In this document: piece after piece, positions 8,328 to 15,473 of the stretch | How the letters are laid out: every line of letters starts with the position of its first letter | Numbering within the stretch: the first letter of the stretch is position 1 | Source: a virus | DNA length: 48,523 nt | Direction: 5' to 3' (one strand) | Virus record (IMG/VR): IMGVR_UViG_3300032236_001626 | Location: 1 to 48,523 of that record | The notes under the pieces: generated by a model | What the model was told of the DNA's origin: nothing | Databases searched by the model: none | Seen by the model: only the letters and a program-made list of their open reading frames with translations | Made by a program: the position numbers and the translations under genes

Positions 8328-8732
8328 TTAGAATAAGCCACCTTGCAATTCATCCGATGTCAAAGGCCTTACCTTCACCAGTATTCCCAGATCATCACGC
8401 AGATAAGCCATTTTCTGGTGGTAGTCCTTCATGATGAACAGTTCAGATGTTATATCTTGCTGGCCATACCTGGTAATCTCACTGAGTTTCTTGCGCTCAC
8501 TTTTCTTTTGCTTGATCTCGTCTTTCCTTGGCTTCACATAAGATTTCAGATCATCTTCCTTCATGTCGATCTCATTTACCAGATCGTCCAGTACTTTACG
8601 GGTTTCGGTGAGCTCTGTCTCCGTAAGTATTTTTGTATATGTTTCCTTTATCGTGTCAAAATTGTCACGCATCCGATGCAACCTTTCTTCAGGTGTCGCG
8701 TCCGGCATAAATTGTTTGTCCTGTTCTTGCAT
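8328..8732 (-). CDS. Coiled-coil protein of unknown function, early operon
   Basis: A 134-aa, highly charged, helical protein. The segment from about residue 30 to 90 (RKVLDDLVNEIDMKEDDLK...KKSERKKL) has strong coiled-coil character. It ends with a short hydrophobic, Gly-containing stretch (DDLGILVKVRPL). No catalytic motif or family recognised. It lies between the DUF3127 gene and the 66-aa gene, with 15-20 bp gaps. Confidence 0.6.
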   Translation of the reverse strand: MQEQDKQFMPDATPEERLHRMRDNFDTIKETYTKILTETELTETRKVLDDLVNEIDMKEDDLKSYVKPRKDEIKQKKSERKKLSEITRYGQQDITSELFIMKDYHQKMAYLRDDLGILVKVRPLTSDELQGGLF

Positions 8733-8748
8733 AAAAAAATATTAGTTA

Positions 8749-8949
8749 TTAATTCAATGTTTTTCTACTCCATTCCTTATGTTCCCTGTATCGCTCTATG
8801 ATGGGAGCCACATCACTGCCGGGCACCACCATGATCGTCATTTTCAGTTCTGGCACATACACCGGTACCTTATGAGCCTGAGATACAGTTTTCAGGCGCT
8901 TCTTTTTAGTTACCATGTGCCCGCTGCCTACCTGTGGCTTATCGATCAT
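8749..8949 (-). CDS. Small basic protein coupled to DGR target 1
   Basis: A 66-aa basic protein with MVTKKKRLKT and a beta-rich centre (VPVYVPELKMTIMVVPG). I chose the ATG at 8949 because it overlaps the stop of the preceding DGR target gene as ATGA, the usual sign of translational coupling. A start at 8967 would add six residues. No family recognised. Confidence 0.55.
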   Translation of the reverse strand: MIDKPQVGSGHMVTKKKRLKTVSQAHKVPVYVPELKMTIMVVPGSDVAPIIERYREHKEWSRKTLN

Positions 8950-9488
8950 TGGTTTTCTTGCACCCATAGCTCAAATTCTAACTGCACCAACAATTCAAGT
9001 TCATTCAGGAAGTGCTTAGCCACATGCTTTGCAGTAGGCTCATCCTTGTAGTAATCCCACGGGCGGACACCGAGATTCGCACCCGAACCGTCGCAGCCGC
9101 AATCGCCGAACGACAGGCCGAAGCCCGCAGGGTTGGAACTATCTGCTACCATATTTACCCATATGCGCCACTTCTGTTGCTTAGCGTCATACATCTTTGC
9201 CAACCATCCACCATTCATCACGCGGTTGATCAGCTTGCAGCGCTTGGTCTGCATTTCGATTCGGCTTTCCAGGCTGTTATCATTTTCCGGTTTGTGGATA
9301 TATTCATTAATATCCACAGCTGCTGCCATACATACATCAGCAAAAGTGGTGATGTCCCTGTAATCTTTCGTAACAGCTGCCTTTACCGGTTGTTGCCCGG
9401 CAAGTATCATCAATACTTTTTGCAGTTCAGGTGATGCAGCCTTAACAGCGGCATCGAAATTGTCTTTAATGATTTCAAGCTTTTGCAT
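8946..9488 (-). CDS. DGR target protein 1 (variable protein)
   Basis: A 180-aa protein, one of three paralogues carrying a DGR variable repeat. The shared architecture is TFADVC (about 48-53), a helical segment with MNGGWLAKM, a QQKWRIWVNM strand, then NPAGFGLSF. The VR encodes about residues 119-141, followed by a helical tail of about 35 residues. This resembles a family of Bacteroidota phage proteins (TFEDAC...GFGFS...F..LY pattern) that I recall as DGR targets of unknown function. It sits downstream of the DnaC-like gene, 3 kb from the template repeat, with no signal peptide or tail-fibre feature. Confidence 0.8.
   Translation of the reverse strand: MQKLEIIKDNFDAAVKAASPELQKVLMILAGQQPVKAAVTKDYRDITTFADVCMAAAVDINEYIHKPENDNSLESRIEMQTKRCKLINRVMNGGWLAKMYDAKQQKWRIWVNMVADSSNPAGFGLSFGDCGCDGSGANLGVRPWDYYKDEPTAKHVAKHFLNELELLVQLEFELWVQENQ
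9064..9132 (-). repeat. DGR variable repeat VR1
   Basis: A 69-bp segment that differs from the template repeat at 13 positions. All 13 are template adenines and all 13 became G. Four of the 17 template adenines are unchanged. The GC-rich continuation at the coding-strand 3' end (GTCCGCCCG) is shared by the VRs but replaced by other sequence in the TR, as expected for an initiation-of-mutagenic-homing site. Confidence 0.9.
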
Positions 9489-9517
9489 AACGTTTGTTTT
9501 ATATGTTTTTAACTATT

Positions 9518-10450
9518 TTATCCTAATCTCCTATCCGGAGCGATGAATTCAATGATGTTGAACCTTTCCATGATCCTGCTCCATATCCTGGGACCATACC
9601 TTTCCTGCAATAGTTTCGCACTAAGGTTGGTGCTGATGTGGGTCATATGCCATGCAAGCGATGTGTTAGAATACCTTCCGGCTATCACGTCAGCCAGTAT
9701 GTCTATCTTGTTTCCGTAGATGTTTTTTTCTACATCTGTACCTAGATCATCAATGCACAACCCAATGTCCTCATGGTAAAAAGTATCTATGTATGGCGAT
9801 ATCTTCCTGTGAATACCGCTGTATTGTTTGATTACCTTGTGCACTTCCTCTACATCTTTGCGCATGGCTATCTGATTCACAAACTCTGCGGCGTTCACAA
9901 CATCATAGCATCCGCGTTTATTATTGCTGAAAGCCTTCAGTATCTCAGTCTTACCAACACCCACACTCCCGGCTATAAGCAATCCCTTATTAAGTTTCCA
10001 GTTAAAGTGAACCATACCCGTGCCGCTTTCATCTGGCTTGCATAACCTCTCAAATCCTTCATGATTCGTGAAGTAGTAACAAAGCGCTTTTATGATATCC
10101 CTGTTATGTTCATCAACCTTGAACATCTTCCGGCCATCCCTCCCATCAATGTAGGCGCTGTAGCCTATCTGCTTTGCACGGGTGACGATCAGGTAGTCAT
10201 ACATCATCTGTGGCGACCAGGGAGCAAGAAATATATCCTTTCGGCGATTCCATTCATCGCGCTCCATGCGATCTTTTTCACGGTAGTACTTTTCGCGCTT
10301 AGCATTATTCAGTGTTGCTTCTACCTCTTCGCCACTGAGTTCAATGTTATCCCAAGGGTTTTTGCTCCCAGAATCCGCCACCACCGGACTGTAAGATTCC
10401 CTTTCCAGTAACTCCCCGATCAGTATTGGCGTTGGTTTTGTTTCCTGCAT
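9518..10450 (-). CDS. DnaC-like ATPase (probable helicase loader)
   Basis: A 310-aa protein with an AAA+ ATPase core. Walker A is GSVGVGKT at 161-168 and Walker B lies in LCIDDLG, followed by a segment with THISTNLS (sensor 1-like) and RYGPRIWSRI. This layout fits phage helicase loaders of the DnaC/IstB type that deliver host DnaB to the origin. The N-terminal 75 residues are charged and may bind the partner. The gene overlaps the upstream initiator-like gene by 104 bp in another frame; both frames look plausible there. Confidence 0.82.
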   Translation of the reverse strand: MQETKPTPILIGELLERESYSPVVADSGSKNPWDNIELSGEEVEATLNNAKREKYYREKDRMERDEWNRRKDIFLAPWSPQMMYDYLIVTRAKQIGYSAYIDGRDGRKMFKVDEHNRDIIKALCYYFTNHEGFERLCKPDESGTGMVHFNWKLNKGLLIAGSVGVGKTEILKAFSNNKRGCYDVVNAAEFVNQIAMRKDVEEVHKVIKQYSGIHRKISPYIDTFYHEDIGLCIDDLGTDVEKNIYGNKIDILADVIAGRYSNTSLAWHMTHISTNLSAKLLQERYGPRIWSRIMERFNIIEFIAPDRRLG

Positions 10451-11186
10451 AGTTTACCAGATTTTTCCAGCCACTCGCTATGGCCTCGTTTATAATTGCA
10501 ATTGCATTTTTCTCGTCACCTGATGTCTTTACCCATAGCTGTTCAAGTGCCAGCTGTTCCATCTGCAGAGTAAAGCTGAAAACATGTTTTTCACGCTTGT
10601 ACTTTTTCCAGCTATTCCACGATTCAGCAAATTCCTTGCTATCCCAAGGGTATTTTACTTTCTGACTTGATAGAGTATCGATACCCTTTGTATAGTCTAT
10701 CGATAGACTAGAAGTATCTATATCAGTATTATTAAGATTATTATTACTATTTAATATTGATTCTTTAGTAACAGATATATCTTCTTCTTCTTCTTTTTCT
10801 TCAAGACTATGTATAGTCTTTACATAGTCTATAGTATAGTCACCCCATAGACTATGCTTTTTAAGTTCAGATATATACCTTTGATGTGGTTTATTCTTAA
10901 TGTTTTCCTCAATCAACTGGCCATATTGGAACAAACAGAAATTTTTTATCCACCACTTCTTACCTCCCTTCACTTCTTTCACCTGTATCTTGAATGCTTC
11001 CAGCACCTCAGCCTTTTCCAATTGCAGGCCTAAAAGTTCACAGGCAAATTCAATATCTTCATCCCACACGCCCACACAGTCGCAGTTATCAAGTATATAC
11101 AGCCAAAACAGCTTCATATCCTTGCTCAACTTCCTGAACCACTTATTCTTAGTCCACTTATCGGTATCAGTAAATCTCTTGGCCAT
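10347..11186 (-). CDS. Phage replication initiator-like protein (O-like)
   Basis: A 279-aa protein whose N-terminus (KWFRKLSKDMKLFWLYIL...CVGVWDEDIEFACELLG) resembles the winged-helix start of replisome-organiser proteins from Bacteroidota phages. The middle (about 125-180) is low-complexity and rich in Glu, Asn, Ser. The C-terminus (WNSWKKYKREKH...AIINEAIASGWKNL) is the pattern that often interacts with a loader. The DNA of the linker carries iteron-like palindromes (10693-10856), paralleling lambda ori inside gene O. The next gene is the DnaC-like ATPase. Confidence 0.75.
   Translation of the reverse strand: MAKRFTDTDKWTKNKWFRKLSKDMKLFWLYILDNCDCVGVWDEDIEFACELLGLQLEKAEVLEAFKIQVKEVKGGKKWWIKNFCLFQYGQLIEENIKNKPHQRYISELKKHSLWGDYTIDYVKTIHSLEEKEEEEDISVTKESILNSNNNLNNTDIDTSSLSIDYTKGIDTLSSQKVKYPWDSKEFAESWNSWKKYKREKHVFSFTLQMEQLALEQLWVKTSGDEKNAIAIINEAIASGWKNLVNYAGNKTNANTDRGVTGKGILQSGGGGFWEQKPLG
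10693..10856. other. ori: Candidate replication origin: iterons inside the initiator gene
   Basis: The segment holds an 18-bp perfect palindrome (10693-10710), two 8-bp arms around a 2-bp spacer (10803-10820), further ATAGTC copies at 10824 and about 10835, and CATAGACTATG at 10846-10856. All share the core ATAGTCTAT or its complement. A strongly AT-rich stretch (about 10716-10790) lies between the clusters and could be the unwinding element. Origin function is inference by analogy with lambda. Confidence 0.55.
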
Positions 11187-11494
11187 TACGTGAATACAAA
11201 TCGTTTATCTTGTTTCTTGATCGTCGTTACTATCGGTAGTTGTTCTTTGGGTACCAGTTCCATGGCCATCGTCAGATACTTAGATCCTGAGAAGGCTACA
11301 TGCATCTTGTCACCAATTTTAATCTGCATCCATAAGCATTGGTGGTAGCCGCTGTTCGGATATTTCGATTGTTCTATCCGGTAATCGTGTATTTCTATTT
11401 CTTGGTCCAGAAGATCTTCCATGTCTTTCTTCTTTCCCACAAAGGGTTGTGCGTCTGCTGGCAGTTGTATTTTCAGGTCGTTCCATTTGTTCAT
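11186..11494 (-). CDS. Small beta-rich protein after the DGR reverse transcriptase
   Basis: A 102-aa protein with alternating hydrophobic strands (EIEIHDYRIEQSKY, CLWMQIKIGDKMHVAFSG). It does not look like the helical Avd accessory protein. Such small beta-rich proteins after DGR reverse transcriptases may be a recurring neighbour in Bacteroidota, which I cannot confirm here. Its start lies 176 bp inside the open frame of the reverse transcriptase. In the shared stretch this frame looks more protein-like than the Arg-rich RT tail. Its stop overlaps the initiator gene start by one base. Confidence 0.6.
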   Translation of the reverse strand: MNKWNDLKIQLPADAQPFVGKKKDMEDLLDQEIEIHDYRIEQSKYPNSGYHQCLWMQIKIGDKMHVAFSGSKYLTMAMELVPKEQLPIVTTIKKQDKRFVFT

Positions 11495-12512
11495 AGAGTA
11501 GTAGTGTCTTTTTCAGGTGCCGGCAGTTACCATGGCTTAGGAAACCATTGTATGAGGCAATAGCGTAAGGATTAGTAGATTTTTTAAGTTTGCGGGCACA
11601 GCTCTGCTTGATGCGTTTGCGCACCCTGATATGGGTATGCCTGAATACGTAGCCTACAAAGTCAAGGCCGCGCACATCAACAGGAAATACCTGGTGATTG
11701 TTTTTTACTTCCAGACGAAGCACGTCCTTTAGGTAACTGGTGATGTCGGTAAGAAGCTGGTGAAGGCTTTCTTTATCCGGTGACAGTATCACCAGATCAT
11801 CCGCATAGCGGAAATAGTATTTTACTCGCTTTACTTCTTTAAGCCAATGATCAAACCCAGTCAGGTAGAAGTTGGCCAGGTACTGGCTCAGGTAATTCCC
11901 TATGGGCAATCCCGGTGCACTGTCAATGATCACGTCAAGTAACCATAGCAGATCGTTATCCTTTATCTTACGGCGAAGCAGTTGCTTCAATATGTCATGA
12001 TCAACGTTAGGATAGAATTTCCTGATGTCCAGCTTCAGGCAATATTGTGTGCCTGGCACATCCCTCAGCGCTCGTTTCACAGCATAGAAGGCGCCGTGTA
12101 TGCCTTTTCCCTTTACACAGCTATAAGTATCAGCAGTGAACATTTTAGTAAAGACATTTTCAAGATAATTGAGTATCGCATGATCTATTATCCTGTGTGG
12201 GTAATAAGAACATCTGTAAACGTCTCTCTCTTTGGGCTCGAATATTTTGATAATATCATATTCACGGCTAATGTATTTTTTATACAACAGCATGTTGCGA
12301 ATTCTCAGGATATTAGCGGCACGTTTCTTATCGTGCCGCCTTATCCCATAATTATTGCCTTTACCCTTACGAGCCTTTTTATCGGCCAGTTCCAGGTTTT
12401 CGACACTGCAGATGCTTTCGTATATTTTGCCTATTCGTTTCAAGCCTATGTCTTTTGGGTCAGCTTCGCTTTCGCTACCACAGCCCCGATTCACATCGTT
12501 ATTTTTTACCAA
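11319..12512 (-). CDS. DGR reverse transcriptase
   Basis: A 397-aa reverse transcriptase of the retron/DGR/group II type. Visible motifs are LDIRKFYPNVDH (161-172), GLPIGNYLSQ (201-210), where the Ser-Gln replacing Ser-Pro is a DGR signature, and the catalytic YADD at 236-239 followed by a thumb with FVGYVF. It copies the template repeat into error-prone cDNA. No ATG is available: an in-frame TAA precedes TTG at 12512, and GTG at 12494 is the next option. The last 58 codons overlap the downstream gene and look non-native. Confidence 0.93.
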   Translation of the reverse strand: MVKNNDVNRGCGSESEADPKDIGLKRIGKIYESICSVENLELADKKARKGKGNNYGIRRHDKKRAANILRIRNMLLYKKYISREYDIIKIFEPKERDVYRCSYYPHRIIDHAILNYLENVFTKMFTADTYSCVKGKGIHGAFYAVKRALRDVPGTQYCLKLDIRKFYPNVDHDILKQLLRRKIKDNDLLWLLDVIIDSAPGLPIGNYLSQYLANFYLTGFDHWLKEVKRVKYYFRYADDLVILSPDKESLHQLLTDITSYLKDVLRLEVKNNHQVFPVDVRGLDFVGYVFRHTHIRVRKRIKQSCARKLKKSTNPYAIASYNGFLSHGNCRHLKKTLLLYEQMERPENTTASRRTTLCGKEERHGRSSGPRNRNTRLPDRTIEISEQRLPPMLMDAD

Positions 12513-12550
12513 GAGGTAAGGCCTGCATTACTTCATTTCTTTATCATAGA

Positions 12551-12619
12551 TGGACACTGAGATTCGCATTCGAATTGTCGTAGTTGCAATCGTTGAACGA
12601 CAGGCTGAAGCCTGCAGGG
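12551..12619 (-). repeat. DGR template repeat (TR)
   Basis: A 69-bp segment between target gene 2 and the reverse transcriptase, 38 bp upstream of the RT start. Read on the minus strand it has 17 adenines and would encode FNDCNYDNSNANL, the AAY-rich pattern typical of a template. Every difference from the three VRs is at one of these adenines. The order VR, TR, RT matches classical DGRs. It lies outside any predicted CDS and is presumably transcribed as the template RNA. Confidence 0.93.
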
Positions 12620-12653
12620 AACCCAGCTATAGTAATGCACAACCTGTATTAGC

Positions 12654-13094
12654 TTATTCCAGCATCCAGAGCGCCACAAACTTCATCAGCTGCTCCCACT
12701 CTTCTTTGAACTGTTCAAAAGCAAATTCTCCCCTCTCATAGTCGGAAAATTGCGGGCGGACACCGAGATTCGCATCCGAACTGCCGCAGTCGCAACCGCA
12801 GAACGACAGGCCGAAGCCCGCAGGGTTGACCTCTGTTTTCTCAGTAGGGTTAACATGAGCCCATATACCATACTTCTCCTGTCTGGTATCGGCAACGTCC
12901 AGCTTATCAGGGCCATTCACAGCCTTAGCTATCAGCATAGTACGGCGTAAGTAGGCAAGTGCCAATTCTTCGCTGTTAGTGGTCTTTCCGTTAGCATCTG
13001 TTTGCACTGATGGTACGGCGTAATTGCTCTGGTCCTTTCCCTGATCAGCGCATACATCGGCGAACGTACGTAACGTCCTGTAGTCGTTTTGCAT
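12654..13094 (-). CDS. DGR target protein 2 (variable protein)
   Basis: A 146-aa paralogue of the other two variable proteins with a shorter N-terminus: TFADVC at about 10-15, EKYGIWAHV, then NPAGFGLSF. Its VR encodes about residues 90-112, followed by a 33-residue helical tail (FAFEQFKEEWEQLMKFVALW). The stop lies 35 bp before the template repeat, so this is the classical cis target of the retroelement. No signal peptide or membrane segment is seen, which suggests a cytoplasmic product. The biological role is unknown. Confidence 0.82.
   Translation of the reverse strand: MQNDYRTLRTFADVCADQGKDQSNYAVPSVQTDANGKTTNSEELALAYLRRTMLIAKAVNGPDKLDVADTRQEKYGIWAHVNPTEKTEVNPAGFGLSFCGCDCGSSDANLGVRPQFSDYERGEFAFEQFKEEWEQLMKFVALWMLE
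12757..12825 (-). repeat. DGR variable repeat VR2
   Basis: A 69-bp segment nearest the template. It differs from the TR at 12 positions, all template adenines: 11 became G and one became T. In the protein it changes the template Asn/Asp/Tyr codons to the series CGCDCGSSD. Confidence 0.92.
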
Positions 13095-13131
13095 GTGTTT
13101 TATTTATTTTGTTTTAGATAAAAAATGTTTA

Positions 13132-13812
13132 CTAATCTATTTCCCTATCGGCTACAGCTTGTGCCTCATCCTCGTCAATTTCAACAGTGCAGCCATTCAC
13201 CCACAGCTGCATCAGGAATATTTCCCATGCATTCAGGGTTTCAGTCAATGGACTTATGTGCTTACCACGAGAGGAAACAGCAAATATTTTGTTGTCCTTC
13301 TTATCCATGTGTAAGGTGATATCATGGTTTTTCTGTCGGCTACCCAAATAGGAATTACTGTTGCTACTACGCTCACCCAGGTATATGTAGTTACCATAAG
13401 TTTCTTCCTTGATGTCCAGATCAGCCCTAACATCATCACCATACTGGCTTTCAATGTATTTGTGCACTATTTCCGATAGCTTCCAGTGCTTCTTTTCTAT
13501 CTGTTGCAGCACCTTTGCCACATGTTCATTGATCGCAGTAGCGGCTGTAGCAAATGATGTCTTATTTAGTTGCTGCTCTATGATCTGGCACACCATTCCG
13601 GTGTAACTGTCAATGTTGAGTTTGCTAAGGTCGATATCCATCTTGTTGCCGATGGCCTCCTTCACTTTTTTGCCAAAATCGCTATACTCCCTGAACAGGT
13701 CTTTGAGTATTTCATCGATTGTCTTACTGATGTGGGTTTCTACCATTTTTTCAATGGCACAGCTAGCTACTAATTCATTTACCTTTTCTTGTATGATGTT
13801 TTCCAGTTGCAT
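13132..13812 (-). CDS. Protein of unknown function between two DGR targets
   Basis: A 226-aa protein. The N-terminal 125 residues are helical and charged. The C-terminal part is beta-rich (YGNYIYLGER, HDITLHMDKKDNKIFAVSS) and ends acidic. I recognise no family, and it carries no variable repeat. It lies between target genes 3 and 2 with gaps of about 26-38 bp, so it is probably co-expressed with the retroelement. Too large and beta-rich to be Avd; a partner or chaperone of the variable proteins is conceivable but unsupported. Confidence 0.55.
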   Translation of the reverse strand: MQLENIIQEKVNELVASCAIEKMVETHISKTIDEILKDLFREYSDFGKKVKEAIGNKMDIDLSKLNIDSYTGMVCQIIEQQLNKTSFATAATAINEHVAKVLQQIEKKHWKLSEIVHKYIESQYGDDVRADLDIKEETYGNYIYLGERSSNSNSYLGSRQKNHDITLHMDKKDNKIFAVSSRGKHISPLTETLNAWEIFLMQLWVNGCTVEIDEDEAQAVADREID

Positions 13813-13838
13813 ATCAATATCTCCTTCTACAGATGTTT

Positions 13839-14354
13839 TTATTTATGTGTTTTAGATAATTGGTAATTCTGTGCGAAGGCGGTGTACTCAGCTAGGAATG
13901 TTTTGCCCACGTATGCAGCTATCTCCTGGCTGATATATTGCGGGCGGACACCGAGAAACGCAAACGAATCGACGCAGATGCAAACGACGAACGACAGGCC
14001 GAAGCCCGCAGGGAGTTTCTTATCAGGTATAACAGTGAAATAAGGCTCCCACTTACGCTGATCAGTATCAGCAATGATGATCACCTTACCACCATTAAAT
14101 ACGGGTTCAAATAACATCAGGCGTTCAAGGCACTTATCTGCCTTCTGTTTGTAGGTGCCTTTCACTGGTATTGTATAGTCCTTTTCATTTACACCGGCCT
14201 CGCGGCACACATCTGCAAATGTTTTAACGCGCTCAGTGATGGCGATTGTGAATAGGTCCTTACCAAAGACGCTTTCCAGTACCTTCTTACCGGCAGCTGT
14301 AGCAGTCTTATACTGCTTTTTAGCATTGTCTTCAAGTTGTTGTTGTGTTGCCAT
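13839..14354 (-). CDS. DGR target protein 3 (variable protein)
   Basis: A 171-aa paralogue: TFADVC at about 46-51, a helical linker with FNGGKVIII, DQRKWEPYFTV, then PAGFGLSF. The VR encodes about residues 114-136 and is followed by the conserved tail IAAYVGKTFLAEYTAF. I chose ATG at 14354 because the 11 upstream codons do not match the paralogues. It is the first target in transcription order, about 1.3 kb upstream of the template. Its variable residues are hydrophobic (VV-C-I-C-V-D-S-F-A-F), unlike the other two. Confidence 0.8.
   Translation of the reverse strand: MATQQQLEDNAKKQYKTATAAGKKVLESVFGKDLFTIAITERVKTFADVCREAGVNEKDYTIPVKGTYKQKADKCLERLMLFEPVFNGGKVIIIADTDQRKWEPYFTVIPDKKLPAGFGLSFVVCICVDSFAFLGVRPQYISQEIAAYVGKTFLAEYTAFAQNYQLSKTHK
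13945..14013 (-). repeat. DGR variable repeat VR3
   Basis: A 69-bp segment with 15 differences from the TR, all at template adenines: 8 became T and 7 became G. Only 2 of 17 template adenines are unchanged, making it the most altered copy and the only one dominated by A-to-T. Confidence 0.92.
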
Positions 14355-14454
14355 TTTGTTTTTATTAGGCATGCAAATCCCCTGCACCCATTACAGGTAG
14401 TTGTTCACATTGGTTATTAAAAAATTGATTACTTATTTGTACCTAGTCAGGCCA

Positions 14455-14622
14455 CTATCCGGATAACCATCTGATCAGCCACCTGCCCGACCATTGATGT
14501 AAGCTGTCACGCATCATATCTATGCGCTCTGTCAACGATAAGCATGGTGTACACTTATTGGCATGGTACCAAAACTGTACATATGTTTCATGCTTTTGTT
14601 GTCTATTTCTTCCAGTTGGCAT
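14455..14622 (-). CDS. Small basic protein of unknown function
   Basis: A 55-aa open frame starting MPTGRNRQQKHETYVQFWYH and ending RWLIRWLSG, rich in Arg, His and Trp, with two cysteines in CTPC. A purine-rich stretch, GGGGGAG, lies just ahead of the ATG, a good ribosome-binding candidate in a genome that mostly lacks them. It helps fill the gap between target gene 3 and the HTH gene. No family recognised. Confidence 0.45.
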   Translation of the reverse strand: MPTGRNRQQKHETYVQFWYHANKCTPCLSLTERIDMMRDSLHQWSGRWLIRWLSG

Positions 14623-14654
14623 ATCTCCCCCGAGTTATACTGTCCGTTAAAAAA

Positions 14655-14813
14655 TCAATTAAGTTTCGATGTTTCCAGTAGTAGCCACTTCAGCACCGGC
14701 AGGTTATTCCTGTCCGTATCATCTATACCATAAGCATCAGCCAGGTCTACAAGCTGTGGGATAAAGTTGATTTCCCATTTCATCGGTTGCGGTATATAGA
14801 TGATTCCTTCCAT
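14655..14813 (-). CDS. Small protein of unknown function
   Basis: A 52-aa open frame starting MEGIIYIPQPMKWEINFIPQ and ending LLLETSKLN. The start lies 2 bp after the stop of the 191-aa gene, so the two are probably co-translated. Its composition is protein-like (balanced, with LVDLADAYGIDD). No family recognised. Confidence 0.5.
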   Translation of the reverse strand: MEGIIYIPQPMKWEINFIPQLVDLADAYGIDDTDRNNLPVLKWLLLETSKLN

Positions 14814-14815
14814 GG

Positions 14816-15391
14816 CTAAAACTCTATTTTGCTTTTTGCTTCCAGTGCTTCCTCATTGATTTCAGAATAAGAACTTACTATTGAAAGCAACCTCAATAAT
14901 AAATCCGGATCACTGCCATTTCCTTTTAATATCTTCATTAAGGTAGCTTCGCAGCGACGGGCTTTTAACCCTATTTCAGTAACATCTTGTTTCTTTATTA
15001 TACGGTTTTCTATATTTTTCTTAGCGGCGGCCAATGCTTCATTGACATCCAATGCAGGAATCTCAATTTGCCCGTCGAACATTTGAACTTGATCTTTACG
15101 CCATTGAGCATTAGCGTTTATTGCCGCGTAGCTATTGAAGATGTTAAGTAGCCTAAGCCCGAATTCAGGATTGTATTTAACACTACTCATGTGCGCCCAT
15201 ACATGGCTATAAGATTTACCCGATTTTTTGCAGATGTCTCTAACATCATCCGTGGTAATATCACGTCTTGATATTTTTTGTTTGATAATGGCAAGACCTT
15301 CCTGGATATCAGATTTCACTTCCTCGATCTCCCTTTCCGCATCACTAATGCGTGTTAGGCTTTGTTGTACTGGTATCTCTAATATTTCCAT
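14816..15391 (-). CDS. Early regulator-like protein with two similar helical modules
   Basis: A 191-aa helical protein, first gene of the leftward early operon, divergent from the repressor candidate. Two segments align with each other: about 35-95 (DITTDDVRDICKKSG...LRLLNIFNSYAAIN) and about 125-183 (KKQDVTEIGLKARRC...LRLLSIVSSYSEIN). Each could contain a helix-turn-helix-like unit, so DNA binding is plausible. Function unknown; Cro- or antirepressor-like roles fit the position only. Confidence 0.6.
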   Translation of the reverse strand: MEILEIPVQQSLTRISDAEREIEEVKSDIQEGLAIIKQKISRRDITTDDVRDICKKSGKSYSHVWAHMSSVKYNPEFGLRLLNIFNSYAAINANAQWRKDQVQMFDGQIEIPALDVNEALAAAKKNIENRIIKKQDVTEIGLKARRCEATLMKILKGNGSDPDLLLRLLSIVSSYSEINEEALEAKSKIEF

Positions 15392-15473
15392 TTTATGCTT
15401 CTTTTAACTATATTTGGCAACTAAATTGACTTGTCATAGAAACACCTACTTATTTCCTTGACAACACAAAGGT

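Noticed and set aside
11982-12560. 192-codon rightward open frame opposite the reverse transcriptase
   Set aside because: It is fully antisense to a well-supported gene with clear motifs and has no family resemblance.
12750-12950. Rightward frames across the variable repeats starting DTEIRIRT
   Set aside because: They exist because the VR and TR share reverse-strand codons; the minus-strand paralogues carry the conserved sequence.
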